DNA of 64,000 bases from Catellatospora sichuanensis (GCF_007483665.1 NZ_VIQO01000011.1:248001-312000), one strand, 5' to 3'; numbered from the stretch's first letter, positions 1 to 8,941 are shown. Program-made: numbers and translations. Notes: generated by a model from the letters alone, not told the origin.

Positions 1-592
1 AGGTGCAGCGTTCGAAGATGGTGCGCCTCAGGTCCGTTGCGCGGAACGCGACGTCGGTGAGCGCGGCGTCTTCGAACCGGACCTCGTACAGGCCGGACGT
101 GCTGAAGTCGGTGCGCACCAGGCGCGTCCTGCGGAAAGTGGAACCCTTCAACTCGGCCGTGGTCATGACCACATCGGTCAGGTCGGCGCCGTCGAAGTTG
201 GTGTCCTTCATGTCGCTGCTTTTGAACTTGCTGCCGGCCAGGTCGGCATTCGAGAAGTCCGAGCCGCGCAGTGCGCTCGCCCCGAACCTTCCCGCCCGTG
301 CCGAGACGCCCGCGAAGTCGCTGCCTTCCAGGGCACTGGCGTCGAAGCGGGTCACCACCTGACGCTCGAGCGTCCGCGACAGGTTCGTCACCTCCTGCAC
401 CGTCTCCTCGATGTCGCCGATGCTGTCCACGGTCATCTCGAACGCGGTCGCCTCGTCCTTGCCTTCGGCGCGCAGCTCACGGAACCGCTCCTGCAGGTCG
501 GCCAGCAGGTCGGCCTTCAGTTCGCTGACACTCCTGGTGCCTTCGTAGGGTGCGAAGACGCCGTCGAGGTACTGGCTGAGCCTGTCGGTCAT
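1..592 (-). CDS. Pentapeptide-repeat protein, 3' end cut by window edge
   Basis: The reading frame starts at the ATG at 592 and stays open to base 1, so the C-terminus is outside the window. The first ~65 residues (MTDRLSQYLDGVFAPYEGTR onward) resemble the short helical prefix found on PadR-associated permeases. From about residue 75 the chain turns into A(D/N)LxxF-type five-residue repeats (for example GSDFSNADLAGSKF and TNFDGADLTDVV), which form a right-handed beta helix in this family. It lies 13 bases downstream of the PadR gene and is very likely co-transcribed, as with PadR-linked target genes elsewhere. Molecular function unknown. Confidence 0.8.
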   Translation of the reverse strand, partial: MTDRLSQYLDGVFAPYEGTRSVSELKADLLADLQERFRELRAEGKDEATAFEMTVDSIGDIEETVQEVTNLSRTLERQVVTRFDASALEGSDFAGVSARAGRFGASALRGSDFSNADLAGSKFKSSDMKDTNFDGADLTDVVMTTAELKGSTFRRTRLVRTDFSTSGLYEVRFEDAALTDVAFRATDLRRTIFERCT

Positions 593-605
593 GGTTGTTC
601 GCCTT

Positions 606-935
606 TCACAGCAGCGTGTCGAGCACGCGTTTGGCGTACTCCCACGTGGTCTTGTTGTGCGTGTATGTCGCACGGCCCTTTTCGGTGATCTTGAAGTATT
701 TGCGGCGGCCGCCCTGGGATTCGTCGCCCCAGTACCACGTGATGTCACCGTCGGCTTCCAGGCGCCGGACGCTGGAGTACATCGTGGCTTCCTTCAGTTC
801 GTACTCGCCCTGCGAACGCTCGGCGATCAGCTTGACGATCTCGTAGCCGTAGCGGTCTGCCTCCGTCAGCAGCCGCAAGATCATCGTGTCGGTGTTGCCT
901 CGCAGCAGGTCGGACGTGACCTTGCTCGTGCTCAT
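606..935 (-). CDS. PadR family transcriptional regulator
   Basis: 109 residues, the usual length of the short PadR-s2 class. The winged-helix pattern is clear: DTMILRLLTEADRYGYEIVK at the N-terminus, the MYSSVRRLEADG recognition region, then the wing GGRRKYFKITEKGR. It should act as a dimeric repressor in the cytoplasm. A GGAGGT ribosome site lies 5 bases before the ATG. It is first in an operon with the pentapeptide-repeat gene, so that gene is the likely regulated partner, with autoregulation of the promoter just upstream. Confidence 0.92.
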   Translation of the reverse strand: MSTSKVTSDLLRGNTDTMILRLLTEADRYGYEIVKLIAERSQGEYELKEATMYSSVRRLEADGDITWYWGDESQGGRRKYFKITEKGRATYTHNKTTWEYAKRVLDTLL

Positions 936-954
936 ACCTCACCTCCTGCATTAC

Positions 955-983
955 ACCGTAGGTCGCACTACTGTGACTGTCAA
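955..983 (-). promoter_or_regulatory. Sigma-70-like promoter of the PadR operon
   Basis: On the minus strand TTGACA (983-978) and TACGGT (960-955) are separated by exactly 17 bases. The expected start near 948 leaves only a short leader containing the GGAGGT ribosome site. An ACTAC...GTAGT inverted repeat (968-990) overlaps the -35 box and could be the PadR operator; that last point is inference. Confidence 0.6.
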
Positions 984-1068
984 GGTAGTTGGGCAGACGT
1001 GGTAAGTTGGTGAGCAGGGTAACGAGGATGAGGTGCCTCGCCGCGACCAGCGCAGAAAGGTCGGCGCC

Positions 1069-1305
1069 ATGAACAGACCATTGGATCCGGACGATGTCGC
1101 GCTGCTGATCGAGCAGGCCGCGGAGACCGGTGACCTTGCCCTCCTGCATCGCCTGGCCGACGAGGGCAGCACCGACGCCCTCGACCAGCTGGTCGAGTCG
1201 GCGACAGAGCAGGAGGATTTCGACGAGCTTCGGCGCTTGGCGGCCGCCGGCAACCAGGATGCTGCAGCCATCCTGGCCGAACTCGGAGGCGAGACCGACG
1301 CTTAG
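1069..1305 (+). CDS. Small acidic helical protein, unknown function
   Basis: 78 residues from the ATG at 1069, chosen because AGAAAGG lies 8 bases before it; an in-frame GTG at 1033 has no such site. The sequence is a run of helices with repeated pattern (AAETGDLALLHRLADEGSTD, then a second copy-like stretch DFDELRRLAAAGNQDAAAIL), reminiscent of short Sel1/ankyrin-like helical repeats. No catalytic motif or membrane segment is visible. It stands alone, divergent from the PadR operon. Confidence 0.6.
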   Translation: MNRPLDPDDVALLIEQAAETGDLALLHRLADEGSTDALDQLVESATEQEDFDELRRLAAAGNQDAAAILAELGGETDA

Positions 1306-1469
1306 GGAACGGACCGACGGCGTCCGCCGGCCGGGAAGACACCCGTCAGGGCGCTTGTCGACGTCGAGGGCGAGGCGAGCGTGGTGGTGCTTGTACCCGC
1401 GCGGCGATCAGCCGCGGCGTGGCCGTCCTACCCGCGGTCCGAGCGGGGATGCAGCAGCGGTCCGTGCCG

Positions 1470-1928
1470 CTACTCGCAGAAGACCTGCACCTTGGCCTCG
1501 GCCGAGTCGATGTCGACGGTGAGCTCGTCCAGGTGCTCGATCAGTTCCTCGAGCTGCTGCGGTTTGAGCTGGGTCAGGTCGATGTCCACCCCCGAACGGT
1601 GCAACTCCGCGTTGGCCCGCGTGAGCGCCTGCGGCGGGACGAGGCTCGTCAGCCGCACCCCCGCCCGCAGCAGCTGGAGCGGGACCCGGATGTTGATGCG
1701 GGCCGACCCGTCGCCGCCGGAAGCCTCGCCCGCCCAGTGGCTGCCGGAGCCCTCGTCCGCGATCACCACCACGCGTAGGTACTTGGGCCGGGGTTTCGTG
1801 CCGGGCCCGGCTGCCCTCGAAGACGGAAACCGGTCTCGGTCGAGGGCGTCGATCAGCCGCTCGGCCTCGTCCGCGGTGATCTTGGAATCCGAAAGCATCT
1901 GCAAAACCTGTCGTCGCTGCTCGTTCAT
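1470..1928 (-). CDS. SHOCT-like domain protein
   Basis: 152 residues. The N-terminus MNEQRRQVLQMLSDSKITAD followed by EAERLIDALD is the short helical SHOCT-like motif also seen at the N-termini of YvlB-type proteins. The rest (RINIRVPLQLLRAGVRLTSL; VDIDLTQLKPQQLEELIEHL) is a small alpha/beta domain without a visible active site. It is third in an operon behind a DUF2089 protein and a small membrane protein, a grouping typical of envelope-stress type loci. Role unproven. Confidence 0.7.
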   Translation of the reverse strand: MNEQRRQVLQMLSDSKITADEAERLIDALDRDRFPSSRAAGPGTKPRPKYLRVVVIADEGSGSHWAGEASGGDGSARINIRVPLQLLRAGVRLTSLVPPQALTRANAELHRSGVDIDLTQLKPQQLEELIEHLDELTVDIDSAEAKVQVFCE

Positions 1929-1947
1929 CGCTGCTCCTCCATCTGAC

Positions 1948-2208
1948 TCATCTGACGTTCACCAGCACGCCCATGCTGCCGTCTTCGATCTCGAACCGGG
2001 TGCCGGGCAGCGCCCACACCAACCGCCCCGCGCCGCGCAGCGCGCCCAGCGCGCTCACCCCGAAGATGAAGCACGCGATCAGCCCACCCAGCACGGCCAG
2101 CAGCAGCAGCGGCGACAGGACCAGCAGCACCGGCAGGACCGGGACGTAGATCCGCCGCCAGCGGCCGTCGCCACGGCGCCAGCCGACCGTCACCAGCTGC
2201 GGGATCAC
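1948..2208 (-). CDS. Small membrane protein of the DUF2089 operon
   Basis: 86 residues from a GTG at 2208 that overlaps the stop of the upstream gene as GTGA, which implies translational coupling and decides the start. A long hydrophobic stretch (VPVLPVLLVLSPLLLLAVLG and onward, about residues 23-50) should give one or two membrane passes, followed by a short C-terminal domain ending EDGSMGVLVNVR. No family assigned. Nineteen bases separate it from the SHOCT-like gene. Confidence 0.65.
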   Translation of the reverse strand: MIPQLVTVGWRRGDGRWRRIYVPVLPVLLVLSPLLLLAVLGGLIACFIFGVSALGALRGAGRLVWALPGTRFEIEDGSMGVLVNVR

Positions 2209-2588
2209 CGGGACCGCTCCAGCTCTGCCAGAGCCTCCTCGACGCCGATCTCCCCGCGCCGCAGGCGGTCGAGGACATCGGCGCTGGGCGGCGCCGGGTC
2301 GGCGTCGACGAAGTCGAGCTGCTCGGCGATCCGGTTCAGCCGGGACTTGATCGTCGGGTAGCTCACCCCGAAGATCCGCTCCATCTCCTTGATCGAACCG
2401 TGCGACCGCACGAACGCGGTCACGAACACCTGGTCGTCGACGCTGAGTTGGGCCAGCTGCGGCGGCTCGAACTGACCCTCGACCACGATTCCGCTGCCGG
2501 CGAGGCGGACCCGCTCGACCACGAACGACTGTCCCCTCGTCAGGTCCGTCAGATCCTGCCAGTCCACCCTCGGCTCCTTGCTCTGCAT
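2205..2588 (-). CDS. DUF2089 family HTH protein
   Basis: 127 residues. The core FEPPQLAQLSVDDQVFVTAF then GSIKEMERIFGVSYPTIKSR is the helix-turn-helix typical of DUF2089, a family thought to regulate transcription. The C-terminus DVLDRLRRGEIGVEEALAEL is a SHOCT-like helix pair, the same kind of motif found at the N-terminus of the third gene of the operon, suggesting physical contact between the two. First gene of a three-gene operon. Confidence 0.82.
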   Translation of the reverse strand: MQSKEPRVDWQDLTDLTRGQSFVVERVRLAGSGIVVEGQFEPPQLAQLSVDDQVFVTAFVRSHGSIKEMERIFGVSYPTIKSRLNRIAEQLDFVDADPAPPSADVLDRLRRGEIGVEEALAELERSR

Positions 2589-2602
2589 CTCGCTCGCGCT
2601 CG

Positions 2603-2663
2603 TAATTAATTTGTACCTTCATTTTTTCAAGTCGTCAACGCTGCGATCTTAATTTTCTTAATT
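2603..2663 (-). promoter_or_regulatory. AT-rich promoter region of the DUF2089 operon
   Basis: About 60 bases that are far richer in A/T than the surroundings, just upstream of the DUF2089 start. On the minus strand a TTGAAA-like box near 2631 is followed by AT-rich -10 candidates (TAATTA). The rest of 2664-2929 holds no convincing gene on either strand. Confidence 0.4.
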
Positions 2664-2929
2664 TTGGCTCCGGCGACCTCGGAGCAGCCGCCGGCGGCTG
2701 CTGCGCCGGCCGACATGACCATCGCCGACCATGCCGCCACCCCCAACCACTGCGGCGACGGCCGATCGAGAAGTCACTGGCTTGACATGTCATTCGGCGG
2801 AAAGATCCCTGGCGTGACACTGCACGGAACGAGCTATCGATCTCGGAGTTGTGCTTGCCCGAACAGGCCGCGGCGTGCTCATTCGCCGCCCGCACAGCGG
2901 CCCGACCTGATCCTGGTAGCGTCACGATC

Positions 2930-3235
2930 ATGTCGGTTCTGGTCGCGTTCTCCGTTTCACCGGTCGGCACCGGGGAGGACGTCGGCGCGCTGGTCGCCGA
3001 GGCCGTTCGGGTGGTGCGCGCCTCAGGCCTGCCCCACCGCACCGACGCGATGTTCACCAGCGTCGAGGGCGAGACCTGGGACGAGGTGATGGCCGTGGTC
3101 AAGGCCGCCACCGAGGCCGTCAAGGCGAAGTCGCCGCGGGTGGGCGTCGTGCTGAAGCTGGACTGGCGCGACGGCGTCAGCGGGGCGCTCGACGCGAAGG
3201 TGGCCAGCGTCGAACGGCACCTCGCCAAGGATTGA
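2930..3235 (+). CDS. UPF0045/MTH1187 family thiamine-binding protein
   Basis: 101 residues beginning [20 protein letters not shown], matching the MTH1187/YkoF-like fold (ferredoxin-like, beta-alpha-beta) in length and in the signature [20 protein letters not shown]. Members bind thiamine or related pyrimidines and form tetramers. The gene stands alone and converges on the next gene with a shared hairpin between them. Confidence 0.85.
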   Translation: MSVLVAFSVSPVGTGEDVGALVAEAVRVVRASGLPHRTDAMFTSVEGETWDEVMAVVKAATEAVKAKSPRVGVVLKLDWRDGVSGALDAKVASVERHLAKD

Positions 3236-3255
3236 CCCGCCCACCACCCGCAGCC

Positions 3256-3279
3256 CGCCCGGTTCCTAGGGACCGGGCG
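3256..3279. terminator. Bidirectional hairpin terminator
   Basis: CGCCCGGT at 3256-3263 pairs perfectly with ACCGGGCG at 3272-3279 across an 8-base loop. It sits between convergent genes and overlaps the stop codon of the leftward one. No T-run follows, as is common in actinomycetes. Confidence 0.55.
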
Positions 3280-4579
3280 TGCCGAGCCGGACGACCCACG
3301 GCGGGTACCGCCCGTCGTTCACCCACCGGACCATGTCGTCGGCCAGCTGCCGCAGCCGACGCGGATCGAATCGGTCGACCGGGACCCCGATCGCCCCGTC
3401 GGCGATCGTGAACACGCGCGACAGGACGCCCGTGCCGCCGTGGCGGACCATCGCCAGCTCCCCGTCCCCGGCGACACCCCACACCGTGCCCCGCGCCCGC
3501 CGGATGACGACCTGGCCGAGGTACGCCGTGACCAGCTCCGCCGTCGCCCGGCGCCACGGTTCGAAGGCCACCCTGCCGGATCGGATGTCGTCACAGGTCC
3601 GATACCCGTAAAACGACGGACCGAGTGCTGGGGTGGTATCGGCGAATGTCGCTTGCAGTCGGTCCGGAGGCTGTCTCAGCCACGCCCAGAGTTCGTCGAG
3701 CGATCGCCGGGATCCGTCCAGGCGAGCGCCGGTCACCTCACGCAGCAGGCTGTTCGCCGCAGTCGTGTGCGCCTGCCACGCGGCCAGCGTCGCCTCCTCG
3801 GCGACCGTCAGGTGCGGGCTGCTCCCCGTGGTCAGCGGCGGCACCCCGAGCCGTTCGACGAGCCGCAGCAGGTGCGGCCGCTGCATCGGCTGGCTGCCTT
3901 CGAAGTCCTCCTGGTACACCTGCCGGGCCTCGGCGAGCCGGCCGCGTGAGACCAGCACGCGGGCGTGCAGCCGCCCCTCGGTGATCCAGTACGGTTGGCG
4001 GCCGCTCTCCTCGATCGACTGCTTGACCTGCCATCGGTCCAGCATCGCGTCCACGGTCGGCAGGATGTCCAATGCGGGGATGACACGATCGGTGACGGCG
4101 CTGGTCAGCGCGGCCTCGTCGTCGAGTCCGCCGGTGTGGAACACGACGGTGAAGTGTTGGGGGTCCGGTAGGCACAGCATGACGTTGGCAGTGAGCGTGA
4201 TCGTGTGGTCGTGCGGGCTGCGGCCGAAGTGGTGGTCCATGGTGATGACGTGGGTGAGCTCGGCGCCCAGCGCCCGGGTCAGTTGCAGTCCGTGCCGCTG
4301 ATAGCCGTACGCGGCGACGAGTTCGTACACCGTCTGGGCCGCCCGGTCGGTGGCAACCATCCACGGACGCCGCTCCTGCATGGCCGCGTTCCACCAGCCT
4401 CGCAGCGCCTCGGACAACCGGGAGGTCGGCACGCCGGGGGCGATGAACTCGATGACCTCCCGTTCGACGTGCTCGACCTCGGTGACGCCGGGCAGCGTCG
4501 TGAGGAACTCGACCGCTTCTCCCACCAGGTCTGCCCGGTCCGAGGCGACGCATTCGTCGAACACCAGCACGTGCGACAT
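3266..4579 (-). CDS. Hypothetical protein, unknown family
   Basis: 437 residues from the ATG at 4579 (MSHVLVFDECVASDRADLVG). An in-frame ATG at 4687 would add 36 residues with a CCAGC and PYC cysteine cluster; neither start has a good ribosome site, so the start is uncertain. No membrane segment or signal peptide. Conserved-looking stretches include THVITMDHHFGRSPHDHTIT and a C-terminal block WVNDGRYPPWVVRLG. Codon use agrees with a real gene. I do not recognise the family. Confidence 0.6.
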   Translation of the reverse strand: MSHVLVFDECVASDRADLVGEAVEFLTTLPGVTEVEHVEREVIEFIAPGVPTSRLSEALRGWWNAAMQERRPWMVATDRAAQTVYELVAAYGYQRHGLQLTRALGAELTHVITMDHHFGRSPHDHTITLTANVMLCLPDPQHFTVVFHTGGLDDEAALTSAVTDRVIPALDILPTVDAMLDRWQVKQSIEESGRQPYWITEGRLHARVLVSRGRLAEARQVYQEDFEGSQPMQRPHLLRLVERLGVPPLTTGSSPHLTVAEEATLAAWQAHTTAANSLLREVTGARLDGSRRSLDELWAWLRQPPDRLQATFADTTPALGPSFYGYRTCDDIRSGRVAFEPWRRATAELVTAYLGQVVIRRARGTVWGVAGDGELAMVRHGGTGVLSRVFTIADGAIGVPVDRFDPRRLRQLADDMVRWVNDGRYPPWVVRLGTPGP

Positions 4580-4827
4580 CGAACTGCCGCGGCCGGCCTC
4601 GCTGACGCTCCACTCGTCGTCCACGGAGGGACAGTACGGGTAATCCAGCGAATCGGCGTCCCGCCACGGGCATCCGGCACAGCACATCAAACGGACGGCT
4701 CGGGATCCCTTTCGCTCGTGACTGCGCGCACAGCCATCCATATTGGATCGCTGTCTGGTGGTCTCTCGATGGTCGGCATCGTGTCCACCGCGCTGGCTGG
4801 CGCCCTGGCCGGTGCGCCGGTCCGGGA

Positions 4828-5073
4828 CTAATCCAGGTAGAGCCCGATCAGCCCGGCCACGCCGACCACGGCACCGAGGACGACGAACACGATGCCGCCG
4901 CGGCGCTCCTCGGTGCGAGAGGGACGGGACGGCTGGGCGGCGCGCCACAGCAGCCAGCTGCCGATCGCGACGAGCGCCAGCCCCAGCAGGGGCACCGTGC
5001 CGGGCGACATCTCCTTCACAGAGGCCTGCAGGGGCAGGTCGGCCACCGACGGGGAGGAGAGGGAGTGCAACAC
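4828..5073 (-). CDS. Small two-pass membrane protein
   Basis: 81 residues from a GTG at 5073. Two hydrophobic helices (VPLLGLALVAIGSWLLWRAA and GGIVFVVLGAVVGVAGLIGL) are separated by a basic loop (RPSRTEERRG), suggesting a hairpin in the membrane with the loop inside. No family assigned. An internal ATG (EMSPGT) is an alternative start. Confidence 0.5.
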   Translation of the reverse strand: MLHSLSSPSVADLPLQASVKEMSPGTVPLLGLALVAIGSWLLWRAAQPSRPSRTEERRGGIVFVVLGAVVGVAGLIGLYLD

Positions 5074-5535
5074 GCGGCAAGGGTAACGGGTCGGCCATAG
5101 GGACGAATCCACCGGCAAGCCACGTCGCCTGCCGACCGCCCGGCACGTGGTGGCGCCGGGCCCAGGTGGCCGCCATCGGGCGTGCGTGAGCATTGCCCGG
5201 GCGGCGCGATTCAGCAGCGTCGCGCCGCCCCGCCATAGCCCGAATGATCGGCGACAACAATCCCCGGCACAGCCGAGAGCGGCCGGCCGAAACGGGTCAC
5301 CCGGTCGAAGGATCGAAAACTGCCACATCACCGGGTTGCAATGAAGTGGGCCCTACGCCTATTTGCATTCGCATGAAAAACCCCGGATTTATCCCGCGGC
5401 CACCGATGCCGGTCCCCTATTCGGCGACGGCCCAACGCCGATCACCATCGACACTTTCGCATGGAGAATGTCGCTTTACCTGCGCGGATGTGGCCGGAGG
5501 ACCCGGCCGCCAGCTCCACTCATGAGAGGAATGGC
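5074..5535. other. Intergenic region without a supported gene
   Basis: About 460 bases between divergent genes. Frames that stay open here have poor codon bias and no ribosome sites. The part from about 5340 is A/T-richer and probably carries the promoter of the secreted protease. Confidence 0.4.
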
Positions 5536-7146
5536 ATGAAGCCGTCTCAACGAAGAGGCAGTAGCGGACCGGTGAGGCGGCGAAGAATAATCGCGTTCCT
5601 CGCGTCACTCGGCCTGATCATGGCAACGCAGTCGGTCTCCGCGCCGACGGCATGGGCGGGGCACACGGTGAAGTTGCGTGTCGTCATCGAGAAGGTCAAA
5701 CAGCAGGGCTGCACCGACAGTACGGACGGCTCGGACTTCTACGCGCGCGTCGTCATCAATGGGCAGAGTTTCGACTTCGGCGAGATCACGGACCAGGACG
5801 AGACATCGCCTACCGATTGGAAGGCCGAGAAGGACGTCCCCGTGGACGACCAGCCGACGGCGACAGTGCAGATCGTGCTGGCGGAATCGGACGGCGGCCT
5901 CAACTTCGGCGACGACCTCTGCGACATCTCAGCCGAGGACGGCACGGATCTCGACCTCACGGTCGCACTCGTCCCGTGTTCGGTGACCGGAGAGGTCACC
6001 ACCCCCTGCGGGCAGACGAAAACGGTCACCGGCAACGACGAAGGCGATGGGGACGCCGAGCTCAGCTTCCGCGTCGAAGTCGATGTGCCCGATGCTCCCG
6101 GGCTGGCCGTGCGCTGCACCCACACACCACTGTGGCCCCAACCCGGCGATGACGTGACGATCAAGGTCGAGGCGTTCGACGCGGCGATCCAGGTCGGCGA
6201 CATGGAACCCGACGCCGCTCGCAACCCGGCCCAGGTCGACCGCAGGAAGATCGCCGACAAACTGGAGATCTGGGTCCAGAACCAGCCCGGGCCGACGCCC
6301 GACGCGCCCGACCTCGTCCTCGACCACAAGACGATGGGCGACATCATCGTGCACGACGTCCCCGCCGGCGACCTCGAGTACGGGTGCGTCGCACGGGAGG
6401 GCACAGACACCCGCTTCACCGGTTGGCGTCGGACCCGGACCGGACCGCCCGCCCAGGACGCGGCGATACCCGTCGTCTTCACCGGCGACCGAGCCCACAG
6501 CATCGACATCGTCTTCATCGCCGACACGGACAACTACGCCGGCTCCAACGATCCGGCGTTCCTCGCCGACGTGGCAGACGTCATCAAGGGTGCCTACTAC
6601 GGCCAGTACTACTTCCTGGACCAGCAGCAGCACATCAACTTCTGGCTCGCCGACCAGCGCGGCGACGCAGACGCCGGCACCGCTCCCGGCGCCATCTGCG
6701 TACTCACGCCGCCCGCGAACTGGGCAACCGACTACGCCGCGTGGGCCAACGCCGGTGCCATCCTGCACACCAACGCGTTCCGCGACTGCGCCGGCAACGG
6801 CCTGTTCTCCTCCGCGCCCACCTCTCTCAGCACGGTGCTGCACGAGACCGGCCATGCGGCTTTCAACCTGGCCGACGAGTACTGCAGGGAGGCCGGCAAC
6901 GTCTGCGACGGAGGCTACTTCGAGAACCGCCCGCACCCCAACCTGTACGACACCGCCGCCGAATGCCAGAACGAGGCGCCGAGCCCCGTGAACTGCCGCA
7001 GCTTCACCGACGCCGACGGAGATACGTGGTCCCTGTCCGACCCCACCCAGAACGACCTCATGAACGTGGATCAGCGACCTCCGCAGGCTGCCGACATCAG
7101 GCGGATGGACTGGACGTTCGCCAACTGCATCGCCGGAATGTGCTGA
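5536..7146 (+). CDS. Secreted M64-like zinc metallopeptidase
   Basis: 536 residues from the ATG at 5536, 5 bases after GAGAGGA. A Sec signal peptide is evident: arginine-rich start, hydrophobic core around IIAFLASLGLIMATQ, cleavage near TAWAG. The first ~300 residues are a beta-rich region with paired cysteines; residues ~320-536 are the catalytic part with HETGHAAFNLADEYC, the HExxHxx...D zinc signature seen in IgA-peptidase M64-like enzymes, and several more cysteines suggesting disulfides. It should degrade extracellular protein, substrate unknown. Forms a two-gene operon with the next gene. Confidence 0.78.
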   Translation: MKPSQRRGSSGPVRRRRIIAFLASLGLIMATQSVSAPTAWAGHTVKLRVVIEKVKQQGCTDSTDGSDFYARVVINGQSFDFGEITDQDETSPTDWKAEKDVPVDDQPTATVQIVLAESDGGLNFGDDLCDISAEDGTDLDLTVALVPCSVTGEVTTPCGQTKTVTGNDEGDGDAELSFRVEVDVPDAPGLAVRCTHTPLWPQPGDDVTIKVEAFDAAIQVGDMEPDAARNPAQVDRRKIADKLEIWVQNQPGPTPDAPDLVLDHKTMGDIIVHDVPAGDLEYGCVAREGTDTRFTGWRRTRTGPPAQDAAIPVVFTGDRAHSIDIVFIADTDNYAGSNDPAFLADVADVIKGAYYGQYYFLDQQQHINFWLADQRGDADAGTAPGAICVLTPPANWATDYAAWANAGAILHTNAFRDCAGNGLFSSAPTSLSTVLHETGHAAFNLADEYCREAGNVCDGGYFENRPHPNLYDTAAECQNEAPSPVNCRSFTDADGDTWSLSDPTQNDLMNVDQRPPQAADIRRMDWTFANCIAGMC

Positions 7147-7156
7147 GGAGGCCGCG

Positions 7157-8458
7157 ATGAGACTGAACAGACGCGCACTCGCGGTGATCGCCGCATCAGC
7201 CGCCGCCCTCGTCGCTGTCACGGTGGCGTCCACCGCCGCCGCGCCCGGCGATCCGGTGGACCCGGCGACGGCACCGCATCCGCAGTACGACTACGACGAC
7301 CCGTCGAAGTCGTTCCTGGTCGAGTTGAACTTCGGCGCGACGTCCGCCACCCTCATCGACGCCTCGGTCGTCGGGCACAGGTCCCGCTCCCGCATCGGTG
7401 ACCCGCCGCTGCTGCAACTGTCGCTCACGGACGAGGACGGGGCGGCCGCAGGCACGCTCCAGGCGTGGGACCCACGCTGGTACCTCGTACAGGCGCCGGC
7501 GGGCGGCGAGGAACTGGAGCTTCGCGACGGGCCGGGTATCCTCACGCTCCCGTTCGACGCCGACGCGGCCTCGATGCTCGTACGCGACCTGCGGGCGGGA
7601 ACCGATCTGGTGACCGTGGACCTGAGTCCCGCGGTACGCGAGTTCTGCCTCGCCCACCCGAGCGACCCCGACTGCGTCGAGGCCGACCTGGCGATCACCT
7701 CGACCACCGTGTCCGGCGACCCCCTCGGCGTCATCGGCAAACCGGTCGCGGTCCAGGTGAAAGCGGCCGTCGCGAACCTCGGCCCGGACGGCCCCGTGGA
7801 CGCGGACGTGACTCAGACCGCGTCCGGGTCGCCGGGTGTGACGGTCACCCCTGCCAACCGGACGTTCGACGCCGACGGGCTCGCCGTGGGCAGCCCGACC
7901 ACGGTGACCGGCGACTACAACGTGGTATGCACGACCGCGGGCGCCCAGACGGTGACGGTGACGACGTCTGTCGTACCGGAGAAGGCCAAGGTCGCCGATC
8001 TCCATCCGGCCAACAACTCCGCGTCCGCGACGTTCTCCATCGACTGTGCCGTACCCGTGACCGTCAACGTGATGCCGGGCAGCCTCACGAACCCGGTGAA
8101 CGTCAACCCCGGCGCGGTGCCGATGGCGGTGCTCACCACAGCCGCAGGCGAGTACGGCAACCCGTTGGCGTTCGACGCCGCGACGATCCAGGCGGCGACC
8201 GTGCGCGTCGGCGTACGCGGCCCGCTGATCGCCACCAGCACGGGAGCACCGGAGACGCACGGCAAAGTGCATCTCGAGGACTCCCTCGAACTCGACGAGC
8301 AGACCAGGGACGGAGACAAGGACGGCGTGCTGCACGTCCGAGCGGACCAGCTCGGCATCCAGCCCGGCACGGTCGAGATCTGCGTCCGGGGTCGGTCCGG
8401 ACCGGGCGCGGGCACGAGCTTCTTCGGATGTGACCACATCACGCTGGTCCCGCGCTGA
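7157..8458 (+). CDS. Secreted CARDB-like beta-sandwich protein
   Basis: 433 residues with a signal peptide (MRLNRRALAVIAASAAALVA, cleavage near STAAA). The middle (ADLAITSTTVSGDPLGVIGK ... NLGPDGPVDADVTQTASGSP, ending with HPANNSASATFSIDC) has the layout of a CARDB/DUF11-type adhesion domain, and the C-terminal ~130 residues form another beta-rich domain with DGDKDG that may bind calcium. It starts 10 bases after the metallopeptidase stop with a GAGGAGG ribosome site, so the two are co-expressed and may work together outside the cell. Confidence 0.65.
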   Translation: MRLNRRALAVIAASAAALVAVTVASTAAAPGDPVDPATAPHPQYDYDDPSKSFLVELNFGATSATLIDASVVGHRSRSRIGDPPLLQLSLTDEDGAAAGTLQAWDPRWYLVQAPAGGEELELRDGPGILTLPFDADAASMLVRDLRAGTDLVTVDLSPAVREFCLAHPSDPDCVEADLAITSTTVSGDPLGVIGKPVAVQVKAAVANLGPDGPVDADVTQTASGSPGVTVTPANRTFDADGLAVGSPTTVTGDYNVVCTTAGAQTVTVTTSVVPEKAKVADLHPANNSASATFSIDCAVPVTVNVMPGSLTNPVNVNPGAVPMAVLTTAAGEYGNPLAFDAATIQAATVRVGVRGPLIATSTGAPETHGKVHLEDSLELDEQTRDGDKDGVLHVRADQLGIQPGTVEICVRGRSGPGAGTSFFGCDHITLVPR

Positions 8459-8508
8459 GGCGTACCGGGCGACACCGACCCCAGCAGGGTCCAGATCTAT
8501 CGAGCGCA

Positions 8509-8541
8509 GCACAGGGGGCGGCTACCGGCCGCCCTCTGTGT
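8509..8541. terminator. Strong bidirectional hairpin terminator
   Basis: A 14-base-pair stem (8509-8522 with 8528-8541, two G-T pairs) closes a 5-base loop TACCG between convergent genes. It is the most stable simple hairpin in this part of the window. Confidence 0.7.
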
Positions 8542-8557
8542 CCCTTATGGAGCGGCG

Positions 8558-8941
8558 TTACCGGTCGCGGACAAGTCTGACGAGCATTTCGGTGTCCTGG
8601 TTGTTGCCCACGAACTCCGAGAACTCGCCGGCCGCGAAGGACCAGCCACCCTCGGCGATGATCGTACGGAGCCTGTCCATGGGCAGCCGGACAGCCGCCG
8701 CGGGCATCTTCCACTCTCCGGCGACGACCTGCTCAGCCCGCGCGGCGAGAGCGTCGAGAGTGTCGAACTCGTCCGGCTCGGCGTCATCGACCTCGAACCA
8801 GTCGCCTTCGGACACCACTCGCAGCAGGACCACCTCGGCCGCCTCCGGTCCGTCGATGTCTTCCTCCATCCAGTCGTGCTCGAAGTAGGAGAAGCGGAGA
8901 AGGATGCTGTCCACGGCCACCCGCGAATCGTACAAACACAT
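8558..8941 (-). CDS. Hypothetical protein
   Basis: 127 residues from the ATG at 8941 (MCLYDSRVAVDSILLRFSYF); a GTG eight codons later is an alternative. The product is acidic with aromatic clusters (FEHDWMEEDIDGPEAAEVVL, EWKMPAAAVRLPMDRLRTII) and no signal or membrane segment. It may be a small immunity- or Imm-type protein by general look, but I do not recognise a family. Confidence 0.5.
   Translation of the reverse strand: MCLYDSRVAVDSILLRFSYFEHDWMEEDIDGPEAAEVVLLRVVSEGDWFEVDDAEPDEFDTLDALAARAEQVVAGEWKMPAAAVRLPMDRLRTIIAEGGWSFAAGEFSEFVGNNQDTEMLVRLVRDR

Noticed and set aside
3-362. Rightward frame opposite the pentapeptide-repeat gene
   Set aside because: Antisense shadow of a repeat-rich gene; no start signal and residue content mirrors the repeats.
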